Position numbers and translations under genes: made by a program. Positions 23,866 to 32,536 of a stretch of DNA of 64,000 nt are shown in pieces. The DNA is taken from assembly GCF_900172325.1 (NCBI RefSeq), contig NZ_FWFR01000002.1:372001-436000 (forward strand). The letters are read 5' to 3'. The number at the start of each line of letters is the position of its first letter. Position 1 is the first letter of the stretch. The notes beneath the pieces were generated by a model, which saw nothing but the letters and a program-made list of their open reading frames with translations, was not told where the DNA came from and did not search any database. Source of the stretch: Oceanibacterium hippocampi. Its GTDB lineage: Bacteria; Pseudomonadota; Alphaproteobacteria; Sneathiellales; Sneathiellaceae.

Positions 23866-24456
23866 TCAACCGAGGCGGAAGCTGAAGGGCAGCAGGCGCT
23901 CCATGTCGAGGATCTCGCAGAGCACGCCCTCGGCGCCGCTGTCGATGAAGACGAGCGTCTCGTCCCCCGACGCGGCCAGGGCGTCCGGATCGCCCGGGCT
24001 TCCCGGATTTCCCGGATCGGCATGCATCGCGAACTCGCCGATCACCTGGCGGCAGATGCCGCAGGGCGAGCGCTGCTCGATCGGCTGGCCGAGCGAATCC
24101 ACGGTCGACACGGCGAGATAGCGGATTCGCCGGAACCCGGCGGCAGCGGCGGCGAAGATCGCCGAGCGTTCGCCGCAATTGGTCGCCCCGTAGCTCGCAT
24201 TCTCGATGTTGGCGCCGGTGAAGACCCGGGCCTGCGGGTCGTCCGCCATGACCAGCGCCGCGCCGACATGAAAGTTCGAGTAAGGCACATGGGCGCAGCC
24301 GGCCGCGCTGCGCGCGGCGCCGATCAGGCGGGCGACGAGCGATGCATCGATATCGACGGACCTGGCCGGCAGCGCGCGGCCGGGAACGACCATCGCGCCG
24401 TGCGGGGTCTCGACCCGTGCGGCCGGCAGCTCAAGCGCCGGCAGGATCACGTTCAC
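23866..24456 (-). CDS. cdd: cytidine deaminase with extended N-terminus
   Basis: Zinc hydrolase converting (deoxy)cytidine to (deoxy)uridine, pyrimidine salvage. The zinc and catalytic motif is NCGERSAIF (Cys-x-Glu), paired with SPCGICRQ (P-C-x2-C). Three Cys ligands indicate the tetrameric type. Substrate loop YSNFHVGAALV and ENASYG are present. The protein is 196 residues, against about 130 for the typical tetrameric enzyme, because of a roughly 40-residue N-terminal extension and a Gly/Pro insertion (DPGNPGSPGDPD). Start GTG 24456 follows AGAGG and lies 17 bp after the dctM stop, so it is likely the last gene of the TRAP operon. Confidence 0.88.
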   Translation of the reverse strand: MNVILPALELPAARVETPHGAMVVPGRALPARSVDIDASLVARLIGAARSAAGCAHVPYSNFHVGAALVMADDPQARVFTGANIENASYGATNCGERSAIFAAAAAGFRRIRYLAVSTVDSLGQPIEQRSPCGICRQVIGEFAMHADPGNPGSPGDPDALAASGDETLVFIDSGAEGVLCEILDMERLLPFSFRLG

Positions 24457-24472
24457 CAGGATACCTCTTCTC

Positions 24473-25783
24473 TCAACGGGTCGGTTGCGACATGACGTGC
24501 GGCAGATAGGTCGCCACCTCCGGGACCGCGTAGAGCACGACGACGGCAAGGATCATGATCCCGAACATCGGCAGTGCCGCCCGGGCGATGAAATCCATGT
24601 CGCGACCGGTCATGCCCTGCAGCACGAACAGGTTGAAGCCGATCGGCGGGGTGATCTGCGCCATCTCGACGACGACCACCAGGTAGATCCCGAACCAGAT
24701 CATGTCGAAACCTGCCTGGCGGACCAGCGGCTCGATCACCGCCATGGTCAGCACCACCGCCGAGATCCCGTCGAGGAAGCAGCCGAGGACGATGTAGAAG
24801 ATCGTAAGCGCGACGATCAGCGTCAGCGGGCTCAGGCCGAGTTCGCCGATCCAGCTCGCCAGCCCGCGTGGCAGGCCGGTAAAGCCCATGGCGAGCGACA
24901 GGAAGGATGAGCCGGCGAGAATCAGCGCGATCATCGCCGAGGTCCGGGTCGCGCCGAGCAGCGATTCCCGGAAACTCTCGACGGTCAGCGAGCCCTGGAA
25001 GGCGGCGATCAGAAAAGCGCCGATGACGCCGAGCACGGCGGCCTCGGTCGCGGTCGCGATGCCCAGATAGATCGAGCCGAGCACGGCGATGATCAGCAGC
25101 GCCGCCGGCGCCAGCTCCATGAAGGCCCGGATCTTCAGGCCCCAGCTCGCCGGCGGGTCCGGGTCCGGCATCCTCGAGCGGTTGAGCAGCGACCAGATCA
25201 CCACGTAGCTCATGAACAGCAGGGCCAGCATGATCCCCGGGAAGACCCCGGCCATGAACAGCTTGGCGATCGATTCGTTGATCGTCACGCCATAGATGAT
25301 CAGGATGATCGAGGGCGGAATGAGCAGCCCGAGCGTGCCGGCGCCGGCCAGGGTGCCGATGATCATCCGTTCGGGATATTGCCGCCGCTGCAACTCCGGG
25401 ATCGACATCTTGCCGACGGTCGCGACGGTCGCGGCCGAAGAGCCGGAAATCGCCGCGAAGATCGCGCAGCCCGCGATATTGACATGCAGAAGGCCGCCCG
25501 GCAGGCGGTTCAGCCACGGCGCCAGACCACGGAACAGGTTCTCCGACAGCTTCGTGCGGAACAGGATCTCGCCCATCCAGATGAAGAGCGGCAGCGCCGT
25601 CAGCGTCCAGGATGACGACGCGCTCCAGATCGTCGTTGCCATCGCGTCGCCGACCGGTCGCGAGGTGAACAGGAACATGCCGACCACCGAGACGCCGATC
25701 AGCGAGATCCCGACCCAGATGCCGGAACCGAGGAAGAACAGCAGGATCGTCAGGAAGACCCCGATCAGGATCAACTCGTCCAT
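24473..25783 (-). CDS. dctM: TRAP transporter large permease, DctM family
   Basis: Integral membrane subunit (436 residues, about 12 hydrophobic segments) that forms the ion-coupled translocation channel of a tripartite ATP-independent periplasmic transporter. Recognised from MDELILIGVFLTILLFFLG at the start, SGSSAATVATVGKMSIPEL (the conserved substrate/sodium-site region), LIPPSIILIIYG and ITPPIGFNLFVLQGM. It lies 24 bp downstream of the DctQ gene in the order P-Q-M, with cytidine deaminase following. The substrate cannot be assigned from the permease alone. Confidence 0.95.
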   Translation of the reverse strand: MDELILIGVFLTILLFFLGSGIWVGISLIGVSVVGMFLFTSRPVGDAMATTIWSASSSWTLTALPLFIWMGEILFRTKLSENLFRGLAPWLNRLPGGLLHVNIAGCAIFAAISGSSAATVATVGKMSIPELQRRQYPERMIIGTLAGAGTLGLLIPPSIILIIYGVTINESIAKLFMAGVFPGIMLALLFMSYVVIWSLLNRSRMPDPDPPASWGLKIRAFMELAPAALLIIAVLGSIYLGIATATEAAVLGVIGAFLIAAFQGSLTVESFRESLLGATRTSAMIALILAGSSFLSLAMGFTGLPRGLASWIGELGLSPLTLIVALTIFYIVLGCFLDGISAVVLTMAVIEPLVRQAGFDMIWFGIYLVVVVEMAQITPPIGFNLFVLQGMTGRDMDFIARAALPMFGIMILAVVVLYAVPEVATYLPHVMSQPTR

Positions 25784-25807
25784 CGCCTCAGCCTCCCCCT
25801 ACCGGCG

Positions 25808-26338
25808 TCAATGGCCGATCTCCTGCGCCGGAGCCCGCCGGATCTCCGCCGCCGGCGTGATCAGCACGCGGACCAGCGAATGCACCAGCGAGATGGCGAA
25901 GATCGTCGTCCCGAGCGCCATGGCCAGTTGCGGGATCCACAGCAGGATCGCGTCGGATCCCTCGCTGCGCTCCTGGAAGCGATAGGAAACCCAGACCATC
26001 CGGATGCTGTAGAAGGCGAAATAGCTGCCGAAACCGGCCGCGACGACATGGCACCAGATCTCCATGCCCTTGCGAAGCCGGATGCCGGCGCGGTTGATGA
26101 ACAGCTCGACCCGGATATGGGCGTCCGATTTCAGCGTATAGGCAAAGGCGAGGAAGGTTGAGGCGATCATCGCGTAGCCGGAATAGGCAGTCAGTCCGGC
26201 CATGTAGACGCCGAGGGCGCGGCTGGCGATGCTGATGAAGATCAGCACCCCGAGCACGACGAGAAACAGCGCCGCCAGGTAACCGCTCAGCAGGTAGAGT
26301 CGGTCAAGGCCGCGCTCCAATGCGCGCAGGAAGGTCAT
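25808..26338 (-). CDS. dctQ: TRAP transporter small permease, DctQ family
   Basis: A 176-residue protein with four transmembrane segments (around YLAALFLVVLGVLIFIS, YSGYAMIASTFLAFAY, VVAAGFGSYFAFYS and QLAMALGTTIFAISLV). DctQ subunits associate with DctM to form the membrane part of the transporter. The DAHIRVELF segment after the second helix is a typical DctQ feature. The gene lies between dctP (93 bp upstream) and dctM (24 bp downstream). Confidence 0.92.
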   Translation of the reverse strand: MTFLRALERGLDRLYLLSGYLAALFLVVLGVLIFISIASRALGVYMAGLTAYSGYAMIASTFLAFAYTLKSDAHIRVELFINRAGIRLRKGMEIWCHVVAAGFGSYFAFYSIRMVWVSYRFQERSEGSDAILLWIPQLAMALGTTIFAISLVHSLVRVLITPAAEIRRAPAQEIGH

Positions 26339-26431
26339 GTCGCCTCCGCAATCCGGGCGTCGGGGGGCACAACGGCCGGACGGCGCTGGACGGCACGGCT
26401 GCCATCCGGTCCGCCCGGCCCGTCGCTAGCG

Positions 26432-27409
26432 TCACTTGGCGCGATAGGCCTCGACGATCGCCTTGCCCTTCTCGCCGGCCTTGGCTTCCCATTCGGCGGT
26501 CATCGTCTCGCCGATCTTGAGGAAGTCGGCCTTGAGCTGGTCGCTCGGCCCCTCGACGGTCATGCCGTTCTCGGCGAGCTTTTCCTTGTACCAGTCGGAG
26601 AGTTCGCGCGCCTTCGCCCAGCCGGCCTGCTCCGCCATCGCCGCCGCGCCGAGCACGATCCCCTGCGTCTGGGCATCAAGATCGTTCCAGGCGTCCTTGT
26701 TGACGATGACCATGTTCTTCGGAAGCCATGCCTGGACGTCGTACCAGTATTTCACATGTTCCCAGATCTTCCGGTCATAGCCGGTCGAGCCCGAGGAAAT
26801 CATGCTGTCGGCAACGCCCGTGGCGAAGGCCTGGCTGAGCTCGGAAGCCTCGATCTTGGTCGGGATGGCGCCGAGCAGTTCGGCCAGCCGGGAGGTCGCC
26901 GCGTTGTAAGCGCGGAACTTGACGCCCTTCATGTCCGCCGCGCTCGCCACCGGGGTCTTGTTGTAGAGCCCCTGCGGCGGCCACGGCACCGCATAAAGCA
27001 GCATCAGCCCCTTCTCGGACAGCAGTTCCTGCATTGCCGGCTTGCTCGCCACATAAAGCTTCCAGGCGTCGTCGAAGCTGGTGGCGAGGAACGGCAGCGC
27101 GTCAATCTCGAACAGCGGGTCCTCGTTGCCGAGGGCGGAGATCAGGCGTTCGCCGATCGGCGCCTGCCCGGTCCGCACGGCGCGGAAAATCTCGTCGCCC
27201 TTGAACAGCGAGCCGCTGGGATGGGCGACGACCTCGAGGGCGCCACCGGTCGCCTCGGTCACCGCGGCGGCGAAGCGGATTGCGTTCTCGGAATGATAGT
27301 TGGTCGCCGAATAGGCGAGCGGCATGTCCCATTTGTCGGCCGCCAGCGCCGGGGCCGCAAGGCTTGCCGCGGCCATCGCGGAGGCCAGAAGGATCGATTG
27401 AAAGCGCAT
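26432..27409 (-). CDS. dctP: TRAP transporter periplasmic solute-binding protein, DctP family
   Basis: Periplasmic receptor (325 residues) that captures the substrate and delivers it to DctQM. A signal peptide (LLASAMAAASLAAPALA, cleavage before ADKWDMP) is followed by the DctP fold, including SGSLFKGDEIFRAVRTGQAP, GVKFRAYNAATSRLAELLGA (the ligand-carboxylate Arg region) and the ASELSQAFATGVADSMISS motif. The start ATG 27409 has GGGAGC 6 nt upstream; the frame continues upstream without a signal peptide. Neighbouring racemase-family and D-amino-acid-oxidase-like genes suggest an amino-acid or dicarboxylate substrate, by inference only. Confidence 0.93.
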   Translation of the reverse strand: MRFQSILLASAMAAASLAAPALAADKWDMPLAYSATNYHSENAIRFAAAVTEATGGALEVVAHPSGSLFKGDEIFRAVRTGQAPIGERLISALGNEDPLFEIDALPFLATSFDDAWKLYVASKPAMQELLSEKGLMLLYAVPWPPQGLYNKTPVASAADMKGVKFRAYNAATSRLAELLGAIPTKIEASELSQAFATGVADSMISSGSTGYDRKIWEHVKYWYDVQAWLPKNMVIVNKDAWNDLDAQTQGIVLGAAAMAEQAGWAKARELSDWYKEKLAENGMTVEGPSDQLKADFLKIGETMTAEWEAKAGEKGKAIVEAYRAK

Positions 27410-27489
27410 GTTTTTGCTCCCTGTTGGTAATGAATCGCCTACCCTGTCGCCGTTATCGGCATTTCTGCGCTCGGGCAATGGCCGGTATC

Positions 27490-28221
27490 TTAACCGGAGG
27501 TTGCCGCCGGGCGCCACGCGCATATTGCGTGCGGGTCGAGGTAAGTACGCACAAGCTCGCACAAACCCAGGACCGGACCATCGAAATGGTTGCGGATCGC
27601 CGCGCGATAGGGCGCCAGATTCGTGCATTCGAGGATGATCGCCCGGCATCCGGGTGCGCGACCGAGCAGCCGCCCGGTTGCAAGCGCCACGTCGGCCGCC
27701 GCCTTTTCCTCGTCAAGCGCCGGCCGGTCTTCCGCGATCACGCGATAGAGTTCGCCTGTCTTCGGCAGGCCCTCGATCGCCAGGCCGTCCAGGTTGCCGC
27801 CCGGAACATGCCGCCGCCCGAGACGGTCGGCGTCGAACGTCAAGATACCGAGCGGCGCATCGCCGCCATACTGGGCGCCGAGCATCGGCAGCCAGAGCAG
27901 GGCCGAGGACAGGAAGGGAACGCGCAGGGCCGCCTGGAATCGTGTCTGGAGCGGCGCCAGGAAGCCACAGCTTGTGGCGATCACGGCGCAGGCCTCCTCC
28001 GCCTCGAGGCGCAGGGCCGCGGCCAGCAGGTCGGACGCCAGCCCCTCATCGATCGCCTCGTCGACGACCACGCGACCGACCGCCGCGCCCGGAACCCGCG
28101 CCAGGCGCACCGGGCCGTCGAAGCTCGCCGGGTTGCCGATATCACCCGCCGGACGGGGAAAGGCGGTATCCAGCATCACGATTCCGACCGTCCCCGCCGG
28201 CCCGTCGTCGCCGCTCGCCAT
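27490..28221 (-). CDS. aspartate/glutamate racemase-family protein
   Basis: A 243-residue Asp/Glu racemase-superfamily protein (which also contains hydantoin racemase and maleate isomerase). The two catalytic Cys regions are visible as VIATSCGFLAPLQ and IILECTNLAPYR. It probably acts on a small carboxylate or amino acid in the cytoplasm by two-base Cys chemistry. It is upstream of dctP on the same strand (80-bp gap) and divergent from a D-amino-acid dehydrogenase-like gene, so racemisation followed by oxidation of an imported amino acid is a plausible joint role. Specificity is not readable. Confidence 0.82.
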   Translation of the reverse strand: MASGDDGPAGTVGIVMLDTAFPRPAGDIGNPASFDGPVRLARVPGAAVGRVVVDEAIDEGLASDLLAAALRLEAEEACAVIATSCGFLAPLQTRFQAALRVPFLSSALLWLPMLGAQYGGDAPLGILTFDADRLGRRHVPGGNLDGLAIEGLPKTGELYRVIAEDRPALDEEKAAADVALATGRLLGRAPGCRAIILECTNLAPYRAAIRNHFDGPVLGLCELVRTYLDPHAICAWRPAATSG

Positions 28222-28306
28222 GCATTCACCCGCCGATTGCGTTCGCCCGTTTCACCCCCGCATAGTAGCGCCGGAAGCAATCGGACCGCAGCGGGAGAAT
28301 TCGTCG

Positions 28307-29560
28307 ATGACCGGTCGGGGACATGTGGTCGTGCTGGGCGCCGGCATGGTCGGAACGGCGAGTGCCGTGCATCTCCTGCGGCGCGGGTTCCAGGTCACAC
28401 TCGTCGATCGCAAGGGCCCGGCCGGGGAAACCAGCTACGGCAATGCCGGGGTCATCAGCCGCGGTTCGATCATGCCGGTCATGCTGCCGTCCATGTGGCG
28501 CGCGCTGCCGCGCTACATGAGCAACGCCGATCCGTCGGTCTGGGTCGACTGGCGCTACCTGCCGGCAATCGTGCCGTGGCTCGCCCGCCTCGCCCGGGCG
28601 ATCACCGGCCCCCGGCTCGCCGCGACCGTCGCCGCGCTCGACGCTCTCGCCCGTCATGCCCTGGCCGAGCATGAGGCGCTGATGCAGTTGTCGGGCGCCG
28701 GCCGCTACCTGGTCCGCGAGGGCTGGATGAAGCTCTACCGGAGCGAGGCGAGTTTCCGGGCCAGCGGCTTCGAACGGGCCCGCCTAGACGAGGCCGGAAT
28801 CCGCCACGCGATCTACGATCCGGCCGCGCTGGCCGAGCGCGAACCGAGCTTGCGGCCGCTTTACGCCCGGGCGCTGCATATCCTCGACACCGCCTCGCTC
28901 ACCGATCCGGGTGCGGTCTGCGAGAGCCATGCCCGCTGGTTCCGCGAGGCCGGCGGGGCGCTCCTGATCGACGGGGTGGAGGGCATCGAGGCGCGCGACG
29001 ACGGTTACCGGGTCAGGCTGCCGGGCCGCCATCTGGACGCCGACCATGTGGTCGTAGCCCTCGGGCCCTGGTCGCGGGATTTCCTGAAGCCTCTCGGCTA
29101 TCGCCTGCCAATGGATTTCGAACGCGGCTACCACCTGCATTTCACGGCCGGCGACGGCGCCAGCCTTGCGCGGCCGGTCTGCGACATCGACGGCGGCTTC
29201 GTGCTGGCGCCGATGGAGAAGGGCATCCGCGTCACCTCGGGCGTCGAGTTCGCCGGCCTCGACGCGCCGGCCAGCCGTCGGCAGATCGACAAGGTCGTGC
29301 CGCTCGCCCGGGCCGCCTTCCCGCTCGGCGAACCGTTGCAGGACGAACCCTGGCTGGGCCGCCGGCCGTCCTTCCCCGACTCGCTGCCGGTGATCGGGCC
29401 GGCCCCGCGCCATCCGGGCCTCTGGTTCGCCTTCGGCCACGGCCATATCGGGCTGACCCTTGGGCCGGTCACCGGACGGCTGGTGGCTGAGATCATCGCC
29501 GGCGACACCCCCCTGGTCGACCTCGCCCCCTATGCGGCGACGCGCTTCGACGCGGCCTGA
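28307..29560 (+). CDS. FAD-dependent D-amino-acid dehydrogenase-like oxidoreductase
   Basis: A 417-residue DAO-superfamily flavoprotein resembling DadA. The FAD-binding beta-alpha-beta is VVVLGAGMVGTASAVHLL (G-x-G-x2-G), followed by the DadA-like TSYGNAGVISRGS and a C-terminal WLGRRPSFPDSLPVIG and FGHGHIGLTLGPVTG. These enzymes deaminate D-amino acids, passing electrons to the respiratory chain. Start ATG 28307 has GGGAG upstream; the frame is open far upstream, but that part is the antisense shadow of the racemase gene. It is followed after 14 bp by a Sel1-repeat lipoprotein gene that may be co-transcribed. Confidence 0.88.
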   Translation: MTGRGHVVVLGAGMVGTASAVHLLRRGFQVTLVDRKGPAGETSYGNAGVISRGSIMPVMLPSMWRALPRYMSNADPSVWVDWRYLPAIVPWLARLARAITGPRLAATVAALDALARHALAEHEALMQLSGAGRYLVREGWMKLYRSEASFRASGFERARLDEAGIRHAIYDPAALAEREPSLRPLYARALHILDTASLTDPGAVCESHARWFREAGGALLIDGVEGIEARDDGYRVRLPGRHLDADHVVVALGPWSRDFLKPLGYRLPMDFERGYHLHFTAGDGASLARPVCDIDGGFVLAPMEKGIRVTSGVEFAGLDAPASRRQIDKVVPLARAAFPLGEPLQDEPWLGRRPSFPDSLPVIGPAPRHPGLWFAFGHGHIGLTLGPVTGRLVAEIIAGDTPLVDLAPYAATRFDAA

Positions 29561-29574
29561 ACAGGAGCCCCCGA

Positions 29575-30471
29575 GTGCCCAAACGCGGTGATCCGGATGC
29601 GATACGGCGACGTCCCTTTTCCGCCGTCCTCGTCCTCGCGCTCGCGATGCCGATCGGGGCCGCATGCACGGCCCTCGACGTCGGAGCGCCGACGTCGGAC
29701 CCGGTCGCGGTGTCGGACGAAACGACCGCCGAAGCGGAGGCCGACTACCAGCGGGCGCTCGTTCTGATCGGCGATGCGAACGGCGGAGACGACGGAGAGA
29801 CCGCCCTCGCCCGCGCCACGGAGCTCATGGTGCGCGCGGCGGAGGGCGGCCATCCGGCGGCGCAGTATTTCCTCGGCGCAGCCTACATGTCCGGCACCGG
29901 CAGCGAACGCGACGAGGTGCGCGGCGTCGCCTGGCTGGAACGCGCCGCCGCCCGGAACCATGCCCGCGCGCAGTTCCTGCTCGGCGAAGCCTTCAGCCAT
30001 GGCCGCGGCGTCGCAGTCGAGCAGGACTGGGCGAACTACTGGTACGAGCGCGCCGCCCGCCAGGGCCTTCCGGAGGCCCGCTTCATGTTCGCCACCAAGC
30101 TCGCCGCAGGGATCGGCAGCCCGCCAGACAGGGTTCGGGCCCTCGCATGGATGGCGGCGGCAGCGGCACAGGGTCATGAACCGGCGATCACCGCCGAGCG
30201 GACGCTTGCCGCCCGCGCCACCCCCGCCGAGCGGGCCGGCGCCCGGTCGATTCGCGGCGGCATCGCGAACGACACCGCCAGCGGCGATGCCGCGACCCGG
30301 TACATCCAGGTCCGGCTTGCCGCGCTGGGGTATTCTCCGGGTCCTGTCGACGGGCTTCGCGGCCCCCGCACCAATGCCGCCCTCGCCCGGTTCCGGGCGG
30401 ATTCGGGTCTTCCCGCCGACAAGCTTCCGGAAGCGGAGCTGCTGGCGGCCCTCAGAGCCACCGGGCGCTAG
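29575..30471 (+). CDS. Sel1-repeat protein with C-terminal peptidoglycan-binding domain, probable lipoprotein
   Basis: A 298-residue envelope protein. A signal sequence (SAVLVLALAMPIGAAC) ends in a cysteine that could be lipidated, although the lipobox (GAAC) is not ideal. Residues about 70-220 form Sel1-type TPR repeats (AAQYFLGAAYMSGTGSERD, AQFLLGEAFSHGRGVAVEQD and a third copy). The last 65 residues are a peptidoglycan-binding domain with YIQVRLAALGYSPGPVDGLRG and ALARFRADSGL. Start GTG 29575. It ends 3 bp before the convergent Gly/Asn-rich gene. Role probably structural or regulatory at the cell wall. Confidence 0.82.
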   Translation: MPKRGDPDAIRRRPFSAVLVLALAMPIGAACTALDVGAPTSDPVAVSDETTAEAEADYQRALVLIGDANGGDDGETALARATELMVRAAEGGHPAAQYFLGAAYMSGTGSERDEVRGVAWLERAAARNHARAQFLLGEAFSHGRGVAVEQDWANYWYERAARQGLPEARFMFATKLAAGIGSPPDRVRALAWMAAAAAQGHEPAITAERTLAARATPAERAGARSIRGGIANDTASGDAATRYIQVRLAALGYSPGPVDGLRGPRTNAALARFRADSGLPADKLPEAELLAALRATGR

Positions 30472-30474
30472 GGC

Positions 30475-31323
30475 TCAGTCGTCGTCGATCTCGGCGTCCG
30501 GATCGTCGGCGTCGGCGACATCGCTGTCGTCACCCTTGGCCTGTCCCAGCCCCTGATTGCTTTCCGTCGCCTGGATATCCTCGGCCGCGGTCGCGATATC
30601 CTCGTTGACGGCCGCCTGCTCCTCTTCGCTGAGCGTGGTCTCGAGACCCAGCAAGTCGTTGAGCGCCGCGACGACCTCGGGATTGACGCTCTTGTTGGCG
30701 GCATTGGCGAGCGCCTGGGCCGCGGCGGCAAGCGATTCCTCGCTCATCGTCTCGGCATAATCCGTGGCCGATCGGGAATAGGCCGCGATCTGGCCGACCG
30801 CCGAATGGGGCGCGGCGTTGGCCTGCGCCGTGGTCGAGGCATGCGCCGCGTTCAAACGGCCGAGCGCGCTTTTCATCGCGCTCTTGGCATGTCCGCTCTC
30901 GGCATCGTCGGATGATTTCGAACCTTTCGCGCCTTTCGCGCCTTTGGCGCCGAGCGAAGACGCAACGCCCTTCCCGGATTTGTCGTGTCCGAAGGCATTG
31001 CCATGGCCGGCACTGGAACTCGTCGCCGAGCCCTGTCCATGCCCGGCCGCGTTACCACTGTTCCCCGAATTCCCGCCGGCATTTCCACCGCCGTTGCCGT
31101 TGCCGGCGCCATTGCCACCACCGTTGCCGTTGCCACCGCCGTTGCCACCGCCGTTGCCACCGCCGTTGCCGCCGCCATTTCCGCCCCCTTTCGCCAGGGC
31201 CGGCGCGGCATCCAGATAAAGGACGACGGTCGCGGCCGGCGCCAGCGCGATCGCAAGAGACATGGCAGCGACGGGGAGAACAGCGGAGCAACGCGCGGCG
31301 AACTGAAACAGAGGGATCGACAT
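30475..31323 (-). CDS. secreted Gly/Asn-rich repeat protein
   Basis: A 282-residue exported protein of unknown function. The signal peptide is long (residues 1-44, cleavage after PALA). Residues 46-91 are almost only Gly and Asn, built from repeated GGGN units, followed by a Ser/His/Lys-rich linker with GAK triplets. Then comes a helical, Ala-rich region (residues about 145-245, ESLAAAAQALANAANKS, ALNDLLGLETTLSEEEQAAV) and a very acidic tail (DDSDVADADDPDAEIDDD). Architecture suggests an extracellular or surface protein whose acidic tail could bind calcium. The helical region may be the functional domain. Neighbours are envelope proteins. I recognise no named family. Confidence 0.7.
   Translation of the reverse strand: MSIPLFQFAARCSAVLPVAAMSLAIALAPAATVVLYLDAAPALAKGGGNGGGNGGGNGGGNGGGNGNGGGNGAGNGNGGGNAGGNSGNSGNAAGHGQGSATSSSAGHGNAFGHDKSGKGVASSLGAKGAKGAKGSKSSDDAESGHAKSAMKSALGRLNAAHASTTAQANAAPHSAVGQIAAYSRSATDYAETMSEESLAAAAQALANAANKSVNPEVVAALNDLLGLETTLSEEEQAAVNEDIATAAEDIQATESNQGLGQAKGDDSDVADADDPDAEIDDD
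31051..31188. repeat. in-gene tandem repeat encoding GGGN units
   Basis: Imperfect 12-bp repeats (forward-strand unit close to CCACCGCCGTTG) within the Gly/Asn-rich gene. The array is in frame and prone to length change by slippage. Confidence 0.7.
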
Positions 31324-31365
31324 GGCACTACCTTTCCGCAGTCATGCGCGACGGCATCATCGTCG

Positions 31366-31393
31366 CGCAAATTCGCGTTCGCAAATATTCGCG
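31366..31393. repeat. direct repeat CGCAAAT(AT)TCGCG upstream of the Gly/Asn-rich gene
   Basis: CGCAAATTCGCG (31366-31377) and CGCAAATATTCGCG (31380-31393), 43-70 bp upstream of the minus-strand start at 31323. They could be adjacent operator copies or part of an AT-rich promoter; no regulator is assigned. Confidence 0.35.
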
Positions 31394-31539
31394 CAGGGTA
31401 GACGGACCGGGCCGGACGCGTCAATGAATCGCGAAATCGGCCGCGACGCTGCCGAGCCGGTATATAAAGGTTTTTGTTGATTAGACATCGCGGACGGACC
31501 CGCATTATCCTCGCTGATCATTCTGGAACGGGCTCTTAC

Positions 31540-32436
31540 ATGCGACCGATCGCAACGCTTCTGGTGCTTTGGGCCGTCCTCTATCCGCTTGCGGCCCAGG
31601 CCGACCTGGCCTCCGCCAAGGACGCCTACATGGCCGGGAACTACCCCGGCGCACTGGCCGAACTGACGCCGCTCGCCGAAAGCGGCGATGCGGAGGCGCA
31701 ATACTGGCTCGGGCGGATCCATGACGCCGGGCTCGGCGTCGAGGCGAACCCGAAGGAGGCCTTCCGCTGGTTCCTCGGCGCGGCGGAGGCCGGGCATTCC
31801 GAGAGCCAGCGCATCGTCGGCATCTATTTCGAGGAGGGCAAGGGCACCGAGCGCAACTTCGAGGAAGCGGCGCGGTGGTACACGCTGGCCTCGGCCCAGG
31901 GCAACGACAAGGCGATGCGCAATCTCGGCACGCTCTACGTGGCCGGGCACGGCGTCGCCGCCGACCCGAAGAAAGCCATGGAACTGTTCGAACTCTCGGC
32001 CAGCGCGGGCAACCTGAAAGCGAAGCGCAACCTGGCCTATCGCTATTATTTCGGCTGGGGCACGCCACGCGACCTGGCGAAGGCCGCGGCGCTGTTCCAG
32101 GAGGCCGCGGACGACGGCCTCGACAAGGCCGAGTTCGATCTCGGCCGGATCTACTATCGCGGCCACGGCGTCGAGCCCGACTACCAGCGTGCTGCCCGGC
32201 ATTTCGAGAATGCCGCGCGGGCCGGCAACGGCGAGGCGCAGATCTTTCTCGGCCGTATCCTCTTTCTCGGCGAGGGACAGCCCCGCAACCCGGAGCGGGC
32301 CTACTACTGGATGACGATCGCCGCCTCGCAGAATGCCGATCTGGCGGCCGTCTATCTGCGGGACCTGAGGCGCGAACTCGATGAAGCGACGCGCGAGAAA
32401 CTGGACCGCGAGGCCGCCGCCTTCACGCCCGAATAA
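31540..32436 (+). CDS. exported Sel1-repeat protein
   Basis: A 298-residue protein with a signal peptide (IATLLVLWAVLYPLAAQA, cleavage before DLASAKD). The rest is essentially a Sel1/TPR solenoid of about six 36-residue repeats, for example AQYWLGRIHDAGLGVEANPK, AMRNLGTLYVAGHGVAADPK and AEFDLGRIYYRGHGVEPDY. Sel1 solenoids bind partner proteins, often envelope or signalling components. Start ATG 31540; an upstream in-frame start at 31474 would bury the signal peptide. It lies 100 bp before an L,D-transpeptidase gene in the same orientation, which suggests a cell-wall-related function. Confidence 0.85.
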   Translation: MRPIATLLVLWAVLYPLAAQADLASAKDAYMAGNYPGALAELTPLAESGDAEAQYWLGRIHDAGLGVEANPKEAFRWFLGAAEAGHSESQRIVGIYFEEGKGTERNFEEAARWYTLASAQGNDKAMRNLGTLYVAGHGVAADPKKAMELFELSASAGNLKAKRNLAYRYYFGWGTPRDLAKAAALFQEAADDGLDKAEFDLGRIYYRGHGVEPDYQRAARHFENAARAGNGEAQIFLGRILFLGEGQPRNPERAYYWMTIAASQNADLAAVYLRDLRRELDEATREKLDREAAAFTPE

Positions 32437-32536
32437 CGGGTTGCCGCCGCCTGCCCCGAGCACCACAATCACATTGTCCGGCTTGTTCCGACGGGCGCTC
32501 CCGTCCCGTAGTCGTGCGTAGGAAGGCAGGTACCCG

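Noticed and set aside
31051..31188. CRISPR-like or minisatellite array
   Set aside because: Repeats are contiguous, short, in frame and encode GGGN; there are no spacers and no cas genes.
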